Shown here one piece after another: positions 8,085-16,203 of a DNA stretch of 53,850 bases. The position numbers and the translations under genes were made by a program. Positions within the stretch are counted from its first letter, which is position 1, and each line of letters begins with the position of its first letter. Below the pieces are notes generated by a model. That model worked only from the letters and a program-made list of their open reading frames with translations, was not told the origin of the DNA and did no database searches. The stretch is from JAVBNC01 sp031551765 (GTDB lineage Bacteria > Desulfobacterota > Desulfovibrionia > Desulfovibrionales > Desulfovibrionaceae). The stretch lies in contig JAVBNC010000151.1 of NCBI GenBank assembly GCA_031551765.1, positions 1 through 53,850 of the forward strand, given 5' to 3'.

Positions 8085-10025
8085 ATGTCGGACGTGAAGC
8101 CGCAAATACAAAAGACCGCCCACTCGCCGGAGCGGGGGTTTTCCGACTGTATTTGTTATCCGATTTCCCCCGCTGTAAAGTCTGCTTTTGTGACGACCCT
8201 TGCCTTGGCAATGGCCCTGTTCCATTTGTACACCGGCGGGATGGGCGGCTACAGCTACATGATTCAGCGCGGCATACACCTGTCGTTCGTTCTTTCACTG
8301 ATCTTTTTCCTGTTTCCCTCCAAGAAGGGGACGGACGATAAAGGCATCAGCCTGGTCGACCTGGTTATGGGCACGGCTTCTCTGGTTCCCGGCATCTATC
8401 TGGTCGTTTTCCAGGACGATATTTTTGACCGCGCCAGCATGCTCACCGAATTTGAAGTCGTCATGGGCATCGTCGTCATCTTCCTGCTGCTTGAGGCGGT
8501 GCGCCGGGCTATCGGCCTGCCCCTTATGCTTATCGCCGTCATGGCGCTGCTCTATGTGTATTTCGGCCCTCAACTGCCGGGCCCGCTGCAGCATCGCGGG
8601 TATTCCCTGGAACGCATCAGCTTCCAAATGTTTTTCTCCGAATCCGGCATCATGGGCACGCCTTTGGGCGTTTGTTCGACCATCATCGTTCTGTTTGTGC
8701 TGTTCGGCAGTTTTCTGGAGCAATCGGGCGGCACCAGCTTTTTCATTGACCTGGCCATGAACCTCACCAAAGGCTCGTACGGCGGCCCGGCCAAAGCGGC
8801 CGTGGTTTCCAGCGGCCTTATGGGCACCATATCCGGAAGCGCCGTGGCCAACGTGGTCACCACGGGCACCTTCACCATCCCCCTGATGATAAAAACCGGC
8901 TACAAGCGGCCGTTTGCCGCGGCCATTGAAGCCGTCGCCTCTTCCGGGGGGCAGCTCGCGCCGCCCATCATGGGGGCCGCGGCGTTCCTGATGGCGGACA
9001 TGACCGGCATCCCTTACTCCCGCATAGCACTTGCGGCCGTTATTCCGTCGATACTCTTTTATACGTCCTTATACATGGCGGTGCACCTGGAAGCGAAGCG
9101 CCTTGCCCTGCGCTCTGACGAAGAAATGACGGTCGCCGCGAAATTCCGCGACGGCGGGCATCTGCTTATTCCGATCATTCTGCTCATCGTGCTGATGACC
9201 ATGGAATTTTCGCCAACCTACGTGGCCTTCTGGACCATTCTCGGCTTGATCGGCATCAGCTGGCTCAAGCCGCAAACCCGTCTGACCCCCATCCGCATTT
9301 TCAGGGCGATGCGCGGCGGCGCCATAGGCATGCTTCCGGTTTCCGCGGCCTGCGCCTGCGCGGGCATTGTGGTGGGCGCGGTAACCCTGACCGGGCTGCC
9401 GCTGAAATTCTCCTCCATGCTGGTGGGCTTTGCCGGCGGCAACCTGTTCTTTCTGCTGGTGCTGACCATGCTCACTTCGCTGGTCATCGGCATGGGGCTT
9501 CCCACGGCCCCGGCGTATATCCTGCTGGCCACGCTGATAGGGCCGGCCCTGTCCAATCTGGGCATGCCCGTTCTGGCCGCCCACATGTTCATTTTCTACT
9601 TCGGGGTCATTTCCGCCATTACGCCTCCCGTGGCTGTCGCCAGCTACGCCGCCGCGGGCCTGGCCAAAACGAACCCCAACACCGTCGGTTTTACCGCCTG
9701 CCGCATCGGCCTGGTCACCTTCATTATCCCTTACATGTTCGCGTACGGCCCGTCGCTGCTGTTTATCGGCAGCCTTTCCACCACGCTGGTCGCTTTCTGC
9801 ACCGCCCTGGTTGGAGCGGCCAGCCTGGGGGTGGCGGTCATCGGGTACTGGCGCGGACCGTGCTCTGTCCTGGAGCGTCTCATTTTCGCCGCGGGCGCCA
9901 TGCTGCTGCTGGACACGGGGCACGTGACGGACTGGATCGGCATAGCAATGATGCTGCCATGCGCAACCGTTCACTGGTTGCGGAACAGAAACGCCAAAAC
10001 GGCACCCGAACCTTTGAATACCTGA
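8085..10025 (+). CDS. TRAP transporter fused permease (TAXI type)
   Basis: A 646-residue polytopic inner-membrane protein in which the small (DctQ-like) and large (DctM-like) TRAP subunits are fused, the usual form for TAXI systems. The N-terminal part has about four membrane segments. The large part carries the family's Gly/Ser/Pro-rich hairpins, such as GTISGSAVANVVTTGTFT and GGQLAPPIMGAAAFLMADM. It should import a small, probably carboxylate-bearing, substrate by ion symport together with the binding protein encoded 14 bases downstream. The start at 8085 has GAGGTGA upstream; a TTG 36 bases earlier has no ribosome site. Substrate unknown. The promoter matches that of the sulfatase gene. 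Confidence 0.92.
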   Translation: MSDVKPQIQKTAHSPERGFSDCICYPISPAVKSAFVTTLALAMALFHLYTGGMGGYSYMIQRGIHLSFVLSLIFFLFPSKKGTDDKGISLVDLVMGTASLVPGIYLVVFQDDIFDRASMLTEFEVVMGIVVIFLLLEAVRRAIGLPLMLIAVMALLYVYFGPQLPGPLQHRGYSLERISFQMFFSESGIMGTPLGVCSTIIVLFVLFGSFLEQSGGTSFFIDLAMNLTKGSYGGPAKAAVVSSGLMGTISGSAVANVVTTGTFTIPLMIKTGYKRPFAAAIEAVASSGGQLAPPIMGAAAFLMADMTGIPYSRIALAAVIPSILFYTSLYMAVHLEAKRLALRSDEEMTVAAKFRDGGHLLIPIILLIVLMTMEFSPTYVAFWTILGLIGISWLKPQTRLTPIRIFRAMRGGAIGMLPVSAACACAGIVVGAVTLTGLPLKFSSMLVGFAGGNLFFLLVLTMLTSLVIGMGLPTAPAYILLATLIGPALSNLGMPVLAAHMFIFYFGVISAITPPVAVASYAAAGLAKTNPNTVGFTACRIGLVTFIIPYMFAYGPSLLFIGSLSTTLVAFCTALVGAASLGVAVIGYWRGPCSVLERLIFAAGAMLLLDTGHVTDWIGIAMMLPCATVHWLRNRNAKTAPEPLNT

Positions 10026-10039
10026 GAATGGGAGGCGCC

Positions 10040-11017
10040 ATGAGACGATTGTTGCAAACCTTGTCCCTGACCACCGCGCTCGTGTTTTCCGGGGCGTTCT
10101 GCGCCTCCGCCGCACAACAGTATTCCATTGCCACCAACCCCGTGGGCATGGCCCTGTTCACCCTGGGCGCATCGCTTTCCGAGGTGATGAAAAAGAGCTA
10201 CCCGGAAATACAGTTGAACGTGGAAGCCACCAACGGGGGCATCCACAATACCCTGCTGCTTGAGAAAAAAGAGGTGGAAATAGGCTTCACTTCCGCGCTG
10301 GAAGCCGCGGCCGCCCGTGGAGGCAAGGGCCGCTACAAGCAGAAAACGCCGCTTTTGGGCATGTTCGCGCCGGTCATCGGCATGGGGCAATGTCCCGCCC
10401 TGGCCAGTTCGGGCATCAAGAGCGTTCAGGACCTGCGCGGCAAGCGCGTGGGTGTGGTCCGGCCCGGCGCCATGGTCCGGCCCATCACGGACGCCTTTCT
10501 GGAAGCCTACGGCATGACCACCAAGGACTTCACCATTTTTGCCGAAGACCTGGGCAACCTGGTGGAAAAAATGAAAAACGGCCAGATCGACGCCACCCTG
10601 TGGTTCGGCGTGGTCCCTCTGGGCCCGCTGATGGACCTTGCCAAGTCGCGCGAGGTTGTCTGGCTGGGTGTTGACCCGGAAAAGTTCAAGCCGGTCATCA
10701 AAAAATACCCGCATCTGTTCGTGAGCGAACTTCCTGCGGGCACTTACGCCGGGCAGAACAAGGCCATTCCCACAGCGGCGGAGAGATATATCGTTGTCGC
10801 CCGCGCGGAAGTGCCCGAGGACGTCGTCTACAAAATCGTGAAGAGCGCGTATGAAAACCTGCCCGCCTTGAACCAGGCGTACAGGGGATGGAGCTCCTGC
10901 ACGCTGGACACGGCGCTGGACAGCATGAGCGTTCCGCTGCACCCGGGGGCCATACGCTACTACCGCGAAGTGAAACTGCCCGGCCTGGACGCTTTCCTGG
11001 CCAAGCACCCCAACTGA
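10040..11017 (+). CDS. TAXI-family TRAP solute-binding protein
   Basis: A 325-residue periplasmic binding protein with a signal peptide ending near residue 24 (CASA). The mature part has the TAXI-family layout: YSIATNPVGMALFTLG near the N-terminus, then a GGIHNTLLLEKKEVEIGFTS stretch, followed by DLRGKRVGVV. It captures substrate for the fused permease just upstream. The start at 10040 is set by GGGAGG 4 bases before the ATG; the frame stays open 180 bases further into the permease gene, but that part is coding in another frame. Co-transcription with the permease is implied by the 14-base gap. Confidence 0.92.
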   Translation: MRRLLQTLSLTTALVFSGAFCASAAQQYSIATNPVGMALFTLGASLSEVMKKSYPEIQLNVEATNGGIHNTLLLEKKEVEIGFTSALEAAAARGGKGRYKQKTPLLGMFAPVIGMGQCPALASSGIKSVQDLRGKRVGVVRPGAMVRPITDAFLEAYGMTTKDFTIFAEDLGNLVEKMKNGQIDATLWFGVVPLGPLMDLAKSREVVWLGVDPEKFKPVIKKYPHLFVSELPAGTYAGQNKAIPTAAERYIVVARAEVPEDVVYKIVKSAYENLPALNQAYRGWSSCTLDTALDSMSVPLHPGAIRYYREVKLPGLDAFLAKHPN

Positions 11018-11144
11018 TCCGCCACAAAAACATCCCGGCCTGGGAACCATTTCCCCGGCCGGGATTATGCGTTATAGCAACTGGCGGGCCGCTCAGCGCG
11101 CCCTGAAACCGGCCGCCCGTTCCGGCGGCCATAAAGGTGGAACC

Positions 11145-11954
11145 ATGATCGTCTTGCAATTCGCCGATCTTCATGCCGTTGAGCACGGCGCCCGCGCCTA
11201 CAAAGTGGCGGATACCAACGCCATGTTCCAGGACGCCGTCAACCAGGTCGGGCGGCTGCGGCAACGCCCCGATTGCGTGGTGTTCACCGGCGACCTGGCC
11301 AGCGGCGGCAGCCCGGAAGCGTACGCGATCATCAAAGAGGGCCTGGAGCGGCTGGACGTGCCGGTGTACGTCATCCCCGGCAACCACGACAAGCGGGAAG
11401 GGCTGGTCGAATACCTGGGGGAATACTGCCCGGCGGACCCCGCGCTGGCCCCGCACCTCTGCTATATTGTGGACAACGGCCCCATGCGGCTGGTCATGCT
11501 GGACACCTCCATTCCCGGCGGCCACCACGGCCAAATGCCGGAAGCGGCGGCGGCCTGGCTGGACAAGGCGCTGGGCGGAACGGCCAAGCCCACGCTGCTG
11601 TTCATGCACCACCTGCCCTTTCATTCAGGTATGGGTTACATGGACGAGCCCTTTGAGAACCTGGAGCTGCTCGCGTCCATTGTGCGCGGGCACCCGCACG
11701 TCCGTTTGTGCTGCGGGCACATCCACAGGGGCCTGGTCACGCAGTGGCAGGGCCGGATAGCCGTGGCCGCTCCGGCCGCGTCCATGCAGATGGAAGTGGA
11801 CCTCAGCGCGCGCGGGGGCGACACCTTTTTCCTGGAAGCGCCGGGCTACGTGCTGCACACGCTCATCCAGGGAGAAGTCATGAGCTATTTCTGCGAAGTG
11901 GCCTGCAAGCCCACCTTTTCAGGCCCGCATCCTTTTCTGGGGCTTAATCTGTAA
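11145..11954 (+). CDS. Metallophosphoesterase (calcineurin-like)
   Basis: A 269-residue dimetal phosphoesterase. The full ligand set is visible: D8-x-H10 (FADLH), D50 (FTGD), GNHD (79-82), His155/156 (FMHH) and GHIH (191-194). This order matches the CpdA/GpdQ-type phosphodiesterases that cleave cyclic nucleotides or glycerophosphodiesters. No signal peptide, so cytoplasmic. The start at 11145 follows AAAGGTGG; an earlier ATG at 11067 adds an unrelated basic leader. It lies 127 bases after the TRAP binding protein on the same strand and may process what the transporter imports; that link is inference from position. Substrate cannot be read from sequence. Confidence 0.85.
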   Translation: MIVLQFADLHAVEHGARAYKVADTNAMFQDAVNQVGRLRQRPDCVVFTGDLASGGSPEAYAIIKEGLERLDVPVYVIPGNHDKREGLVEYLGEYCPADPALAPHLCYIVDNGPMRLVMLDTSIPGGHHGQMPEAAAAWLDKALGGTAKPTLLFMHHLPFHSGMGYMDEPFENLELLASIVRGHPHVRLCCGHIHRGLVTQWQGRIAVAAPAASMQMEVDLSARGGDTFFLEAPGYVLHTLIQGEVMSYFCEVACKPTFSGPHPFLGLNL

Positions 11955-11963
11955 GCCGCGCCG

Positions 11964-12248
11964 TCAGAAATCCATCAGCTTTTCCTCACGCAGCCGCGTG
12001 AACAGCGCGGCAAATTCCTCTTCGGAAACGGGCCTGCCTTCGGCGCAGCGCCACATGCCGCCGCCGTTCACCTGAACGGCGGGCGTGCGGCCGAGCAGGT
12101 TGTGCCTGGACAGCAAGGGCTCCTCGCTGTTGAACTGCACGTCCGCCCGTATGCCCAGCCTGCGCATGGCCAGGCACAGGCTGGCTTCCATGGCCTGGAT
12201 GCGTTCGGCCGACAAGTCCCATATGACGATTTTCTGCTTTTCCGGCAC
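11964..12248 (-). CDS. Small thioredoxin-fold-like protein without CXXC
   Basis: A 94-residue protein that starts with GTG three bases after the LysR stop, with AAAGGG as ribosome site. The pattern beta (KIVIWDL), helix (SAERIQAMEASLCLAMRRLG), beta (ADVQFN), then RTPAVQVNGG with the cis-Pro-like TP and a C-terminal helix resembles the small thioredoxin_3 (TrxA-like/MtrX) family. The active-site CxxC that should follow the first strand is missing, leaving lone Cys at about residues 24 and 68. It may therefore be a non-redox binding protein. It is co-transcribed with the LysR gene and its end faces the phosphoesterase gene tail to tail. Confidence 0.55.
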   Translation of the reverse strand: MPEKQKIVIWDLSAERIQAMEASLCLAMRRLGIRADVQFNSEEPLLSRHNLLGRTPAVQVNGGGMWRCAEGRPVSEEEFAALFTRLREEKLMDF

Positions 12249-12251
12249 GGG

Positions 12252-13151
12252 CTACCCTTTGCGCATACTCACAAGCATTTCCAGGAATTTCTTTTTGTAG
12301 TCGGTAAGGCCGCTGCCCGCCCGGCAGACGATGCTCACCGGCTCGCTGGGCAGGATGTGCTCCATGCTGATGAACGTGAGCTTGTCGCCGTAAGCTTTTT
12401 CCAGCGTGCCGTCGTAGCAGAAAAGAAAGCTTATCCCGAACCCGAGCGAGGCATATTCCAGGTTGAGCAGAGGGTTGGATGCCTCCACGCCTATGCGGTA
12501 CGTCAGGTCGGCTTCTTCGAACTTTCTGTCCAGGTTGTCGCGCCCGCTGAATTTGTAGTTCTTTCCGGCTAAGTTCAAAGGATACCTGGCGATATCCTCC
12601 AGCGTGACCGGAGAACGCCGCGTCAGTTCATGCCCGTGCGGCACGATGAGCATGTATTTGCCCGTGATCCATTCGGTCACCGCCATGGAGCTGAGCGCGA
12701 CGGAACCGTGGATGACCCCGAAATCGATGAACCCCCGCCGGAGAAAATCCAGGGAGTCCTGCGGGCTTTTTTCAAAGATCTGCAAAATGACTTCAGGGTA
12801 CGCTTCCCTGTATTTCTTCAGAATATCCGGCAACACGAAACACAGGGCTGAATAGGGAGCGGCGATGGAAATGGTTCCCGCGTACTCCCCGGACAGCTCT
12901 TTCAGCCGGTCCTGGATATTCTTTTTCTGCAGCAGGACGTTTTCCGTGAACTGGTAGAACTCTTCCCCGGCGCGCGTGAGCACGAAGCCCTTTTTCCCGA
13001 TGCGCTCCAGCAGGCGGCAGCCCAGTTCCTCTTCAAGGCGGGCTATCTGCTGGCTCAGCGCGGACTGCGTGCGGTACTGCTGTTCCGCCGCGCGGGTCAT
13101 GCTGCCCGAACGCACAATCGAATGAAAAGCTCGGATCTGGCGCCACTCCAT
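12252..13151 (-). CDS. LysR-family transcriptional regulator
   Basis: A 299-residue regulator with an N-terminal winged helix-turn-helix (SGSMTRAAEQQYRTQSALSQ and following ARLEEELGCRLLER) and a C-terminal periplasmic-binding-like effector domain starting near residue 88. The second ATG (13151) is chosen because GGAGGGG sits 4 bases upstream; the ATG at 13163 lacks such spacing. It lies between the TRAP operon and the sulfatase gene, whose promoters share a 32-nt box with a TTAT-N12-ATAA dyad, so it is the most likely regulator of both; this is inference. The start region is flanked by a 146-bp palindromic element (13188-13333), so its own promoter lies in or before that element. Confidence 0.9.
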   Translation of the reverse strand: MEWRQIRAFHSIVRSGSMTRAAEQQYRTQSALSQQIARLEEELGCRLLERIGKKGFVLTRAGEEFYQFTENVLLQKKNIQDRLKELSGEYAGTISIAAPYSALCFVLPDILKKYREAYPEVILQIFEKSPQDSLDFLRRGFIDFGVIHGSVALSSMAVTEWITGKYMLIVPHGHELTRRSPVTLEDIARYPLNLAGKNYKFSGRDNLDRKFEEADLTYRIGVEASNPLLNLEYASLGFGISFLFCYDGTLEKAYGDKLTFISMEHILPSEPVSIVCRAGSGLTDYKKKFLEMLVSMRKG

Positions 13152-13187
13152 ATGCCCCTCCATGCACCAGGCATCTGGGCCGCGTCA

Positions 13188-13333
13188 GGGCCTGTCCACA
13201 CAAAGGTCTTTTTGCCCTCTGGCTGCGTCAGAAAGTCTTTGTATTTCGGTCGAGTACCGTAAGAGTACACTCCCTCAATACAAAGGCTTTCTTCCTTGCC
13301 AGAGAACAAAAATCCTCTTTGTGTGAACAGGCC
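13188..13333. repeat. Long palindromic element, family 2, copy A
   Basis: About 146 bases bounded by GGGCCTGT and ACAGGCCC, with further arm matches ACACAAAG/CTTTGTGT and AATACAAAG/CTTTGTATT. The centre holds GTACCGTAAGAGTAC. The copy at 25974-26124 (read in reverse) shares the centre and blocks such as CTGCGTCA and TTCCTTGCCAG, but its outer arms are different and still complementary. It lies between the OsmC-like and LysR genes. Confidence 0.75.
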
Positions 13334-13417
13334 CCAGTGCGACGCGGACAAGGAATGCGCCAATACTCCGCAAAATTCTTGCTTGTGGCAATACTTTTAT
13401 ATCCGGCGGGAATATCT

Positions 13418-13846
13418 TCAGTCCGTAAAGTTAGCGTCAAGATCATAGGACATGGCAATGCCCTCGTGCAGGGAACTGGTGACCAGGCAGCCGCTCTGCA
13501 TGATCTTGGCGCAGCGTTCGAACAGCGCCCTTTCCGCTTCCGGCAGATCCACGCGGAATTCCAGGCGGATGGTGGTGACCCGGCCCTGGCCGTTGGCGTT
13601 GGGGCCCACGTCCACAAAGGCTTTCCCGGTAATGGCGGCAACGTGCGCCTTTCTGACCTCCAGCAGGGCGGAGAGCATGCCGCCGTAACACGCCAGCGCG
13701 GACGAGGCCAGAAGCTGCTTGGCCAAGCCGTGGCGCTCTTCCGCGGGAACGCCGGTGTAATCCACGGTCAGGGTTTGCAGCCCCGCCGCGCCCGTCTCGA
13801 AACTGTGGACATCCCCTTTCCGGGTATATACAACCGCTGTTTCCAT
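13418..13846 (-). CDS. OsmC/Ohr-family protein
   Basis: A 142-residue OsmC-fold protein. The two active-site cysteines are visible: Cys53 in the long central helix (LLASSALACYGGML) and Cys120 (SGCLVTSSL), the latter replacing the common CPV motif; Cys112 is extra. OsmC/Ohr proteins reduce organic hydroperoxides with thiol partners in the cytoplasm, but many members have unknown targets. AAGGAG lies 5 bases before the start. It lies downstream of the sulfatase on the same strand, separated by a strong hairpin, so it probably has its own promoter. Confidence 0.82.
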   Translation of the reverse strand: METAVVYTRKGDVHSFETGAAGLQTLTVDYTGVPAEERHGLAKQLLASSALACYGGMLSALLEVRKAHVAAITGKAFVDVGPNANGQGRVTTIRLEFRVDLPEAERALFERCAKIMQSGCLVTSSLHEGIAMSYDLDANFTD

Positions 13847-13869
13847 ACGCGCTCCTTTGCAAAACCGGA

Positions 13870-13909
13870 CGGCCGCCCTGCCGGGCCGGAGGGCGGCCGC
13901 CGTTTTTTT
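13870..13909. terminator. GC-rich hairpin with a T7 tract on the plus side
   Basis: The perfect 10-bp stem CGGCCGCCCT/AGGGCGGCCG is followed on plus by TTTTTTT. Both flanking genes (sulfatase upstream, OsmC downstream) are on minus, where the same stem is followed only by TCCGGTTTTG. It may end sulfatase transcripts inefficiently and block opposing transcription. Confidence 0.55.
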
Positions 13910-13962
13910 CAGCTATCCTGTTTTTCCGGCATCAGCCCGCGATAGGGGCGTTTCCTGTCGCG

Positions 13963-15540
13963 CTACTTTTTATCATGGAGCGACTTCAGATAGGACCCCA
14001 GAGTATCCAGAAGATGGGAAGCCACTTCGGGGTATTCGTTGATCACGTTGTGCAGCTGGTTGCGGTCTTTTTTGCGGTCGTACAACTCGTCGCGTTCCGG
14101 CATGGCGGAAACGGCCAGCGGCGTGCAGGTCCACTGCGCTTTCCCGTCCAGCGTGTCGAAAAAGGTCAGGGTCTTGCTCTCTTTGGCGCCCTCCACGGCC
14201 AGGGAGGCGGAATCGGTTTTGTAGCCCCTGCCGCCTATGGCTTTCAGGTGCTCGTCCGGCACGTGCTCGCTGTAGAAGGTGGCGCGCATGGCCGCGTTGG
14301 CCTTTTCGTCGGCCAGCCAGTGGATGTAGCTCCAATCCTCGGTATAGATGGCCCAGGAGTAGTCGTAGAACCCGGCAATGGCGAAATCGCGCACCTTGTC
14401 CACCTCGCCGCGCATGAGCGGCAGCAGGGATTTGCCCTGCATGTTGGGGTGCACGCCCAGGCCCAGCCAGTCGCAGATGGTGGGGGCCACGTCGCAGGAC
14501 TGGGTGAAGGCGGAAATCCGCTGGCCGGCGGTGATGCCGGGCGCGCGCATGATAACCGGGGCGCGGGCCAGCTCTTCATAGGGCCAGGGACGGCACTTGC
14601 GCATCAGGCCGTGGCCCCATTCGCCGTTGCCCTGGGGCGTGCCGTGGTCGGAAACCAGCATGAACAGGGTGTTGGATTCCAGCCCCATTTCGCGGATGGC
14701 ATCCATAAGATGCCCCAGCCAGGTGTCGCACAGGGTGACCAGCTCGGCGTACAGCATGCGGATGTGGTGCTGCTGCTCCTCGGTGTACACTTCGTCGGCT
14801 ATGTCCGGCAGGGGGTTGATTTCGTCCTTGCCCTTCCAGTCCGGGTCGTAGGGGCAGGGGAAATTCATATACGTGGAAGGCGGTATCCAGGGTTCGTGCG
14901 GGTCAAAGCTGTCTATCCACAAAAAGAACTGCTTGTTGCGGTCCGCCTGTTTCAGATATTCGATGCCCTTCTTGATGGTTTTGGCCACGAAACGGTCTTC
15001 CGGCTTGGACCAGTTCTGCACCTGCTTCAAAAGGGTCGCGGTGTGCGCCTTAAGGGCGTCCAGGGCCTGCTGGCCGTTTCTGGCCGCGTATTTTTTGCCG
15101 CTTTCCTCGTCAATGTAGTTTTCCACGTCCATGCTGTAGAGTTGGTCTTTGGCGTAGAAATTCTCGTCCGCGTTGTGGCCGTGCAGAAACCAGACTTTAT
15201 CAAAGCCGCGCGTGTAGCCGAACTTGGGCAGGCGGTACATGGGGCAGTCCAGGACCAGGGCCGTGTCTATGGGGCGGCCCCAGCAGAGGTCGGCGACGGT
15301 GGTGTCTTCCGGGGCCAGCGGTACCCACCCCGAAACCGGCAGGGTGTAGCGCCCCGTGTGCATGGCCCGGCGGCAAGGCACCGTGGGCAGCCCTTCGGTG
15401 TACCAGTTTTCAAAGAGCACGCCTTCTTTGGCCAGACGGTCCATGTTGGGCGTTTTGATCCACTCGTTCCCGTAGCAGCCCATGAATTTGGCGCTAAGGG
15501 TGTCCAGCATGAGCACGATGACGTTTTGCGGAGGGGTCAT
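13963..15540 (-). CDS. Sulfatase-superfamily hydrolase with Thr at the FGly position
   Basis: A 525-residue alkaline-phosphatase-superfamily enzyme of sulfatase type. Metal-binding motifs are LDTLSAKFMGCYG (Asp13) and SDHGTPQGNGEWGHG. The catalytic signature, normally C/S-x-P-x-R...TG, reads T53-V-P-C-R-R-A-M-H-T-G, so the residue usually turned into formylglycine is Thr, while the Cys lies three residues later where Ser is common. The enzyme may use Thr directly, like phosphotransfer members, or act on a different ester. No signal peptide; predicted cytoplasmic. The start at 15540 follows AGGAGTTGCC; a longer frame to 15570 has no ribosome site. Its promoter shares a 32-nt box with the TRAP operon, suggesting that it acts on an imported substrate. 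Confidence 0.85.
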   Translation of the reverse strand: MTPPQNVIVLMLDTLSAKFMGCYGNEWIKTPNMDRLAKEGVLFENWYTEGLPTVPCRRAMHTGRYTLPVSGWVPLAPEDTTVADLCWGRPIDTALVLDCPMYRLPKFGYTRGFDKVWFLHGHNADENFYAKDQLYSMDVENYIDEESGKKYAARNGQQALDALKAHTATLLKQVQNWSKPEDRFVAKTIKKGIEYLKQADRNKQFFLWIDSFDPHEPWIPPSTYMNFPCPYDPDWKGKDEINPLPDIADEVYTEEQQHHIRMLYAELVTLCDTWLGHLMDAIREMGLESNTLFMLVSDHGTPQGNGEWGHGLMRKCRPWPYEELARAPVIMRAPGITAGQRISAFTQSCDVAPTICDWLGLGVHPNMQGKSLLPLMRGEVDKVRDFAIAGFYDYSWAIYTEDWSYIHWLADEKANAAMRATFYSEHVPDEHLKAIGGRGYKTDSASLAVEGAKESKTLTFFDTLDGKAQWTCTPLAVSAMPERDELYDRKKDRNQLHNVINEYPEVASHLLDTLGSYLKSLHDKK

Positions 15541-15714
15541 GGCAACTCCTGTCCAAAGGTTAAAGTGCAACGGAGATTATACGACACGTAAAATTCACGG
15601 CACAACAGTCGGAAGGCGTTGGAGAAACATTGTCCGCAAACGGCTGTTTCATGCGCACGGTATTTTTTCGCAGCTGATGCTGATGGCGGCGGGAAAATAT
15701 TCTTCTGGTGTTAA

Positions 15715-15770
15715 TCTATACGCGGGCGGGTACAGTACGTAAAATTAATTTATATGATATCGTTAATAAG
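15715..15770 (-). promoter_or_regulatory. Operator box and promoter of the sulfatase gene
   Basis: On minus, a 32-nt box (15739-15770) matches the box upstream of the TRAP operon at 28 of 32 positions. It leads into a -35-like TTTACG (15738-15743), exactly 17 bases and a -10-like TATAGA (15715-15720). The start codon is about 175 bases downstream, leaving a long leader in which no other feature was seen. Confidence 0.6.
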
Positions 15771-15798
15771 ATTGCCGGAAAGCGGTTTCGCGCTAGCG

Positions 15799-15850
15799 GC
15801 CCGATAAAGCAGGGACCCGCGATTTCTCGCGGGTCCCTGCTTTATCGGGC
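15799..15850. other. Perfect 24-bp inverted repeat, 4-base loop
   Basis: Arms 15799-15822 and 15827-15850 are perfect complements (GCCCGATAAAGCAGGG at the outer end) around TTTC. No T tract follows on either strand. It lies between the DUF169 gene's 3' end and the sulfatase promoter, so it could end DUF169 transcripts or insulate the promoter. The remaining spacer (about 15851-16076) holds no recognisable gene. Confidence 0.7.
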
Positions 15851-16076
15851 CGGATCGCCCGGCTCAATGCTTTGGAAGCGCTCACGCGGCAAAAAGAATG
15901 GAAACCCGTCGAAAACCGGGCTCCCGGCAAAAAACGCGCGTCTACAGACGGAAATGGTCGGCTTATCGCCTTCCGGCGAGGAAGGGCGGCGGGCATCGGC
16001 ATTCTGGGTGCGGTGCGCCCAGGTGGTCCTTCTCCCCTTCCGGCGCTTGCCGGGAGGAATCCACTCCCCCGCTCCC

Positions 16077-16203
16077 TAGAGCAGTTTCGCTTTGAGATTG
16101 TCGCTTAACGGCGGGCAAAGCCCGCCTACGCCAATCTCGCGGCAAGGATTTGAAGACAAATCCTTGCAGAGCAGTTGAACATTTTTAATGTTCAACTGCT
16201 CTA
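16077..16203 (+). repeat. Three-hairpin TAGAGCA element, copy 4, in the DUF169 stop codon
   Basis: A 127-bp copy differing from copy 5 (18938) at one base. Its right end TGCTCTA supplies, on minus, the TAG stop of the DUF169 gene (16201-16203). Merging the two flanking TAs gives CAC-TAG, an in-frame stop, as expected if the element entered the TA of an existing TAG. Confidence 0.9.

Noticed and set aside
15708..16079. A 123-codon plus frame between the sulfatase and DUF169 genes
   Set aside because: It overlaps the promoter box and the perfect inverted repeat, and the translation is low in structure.
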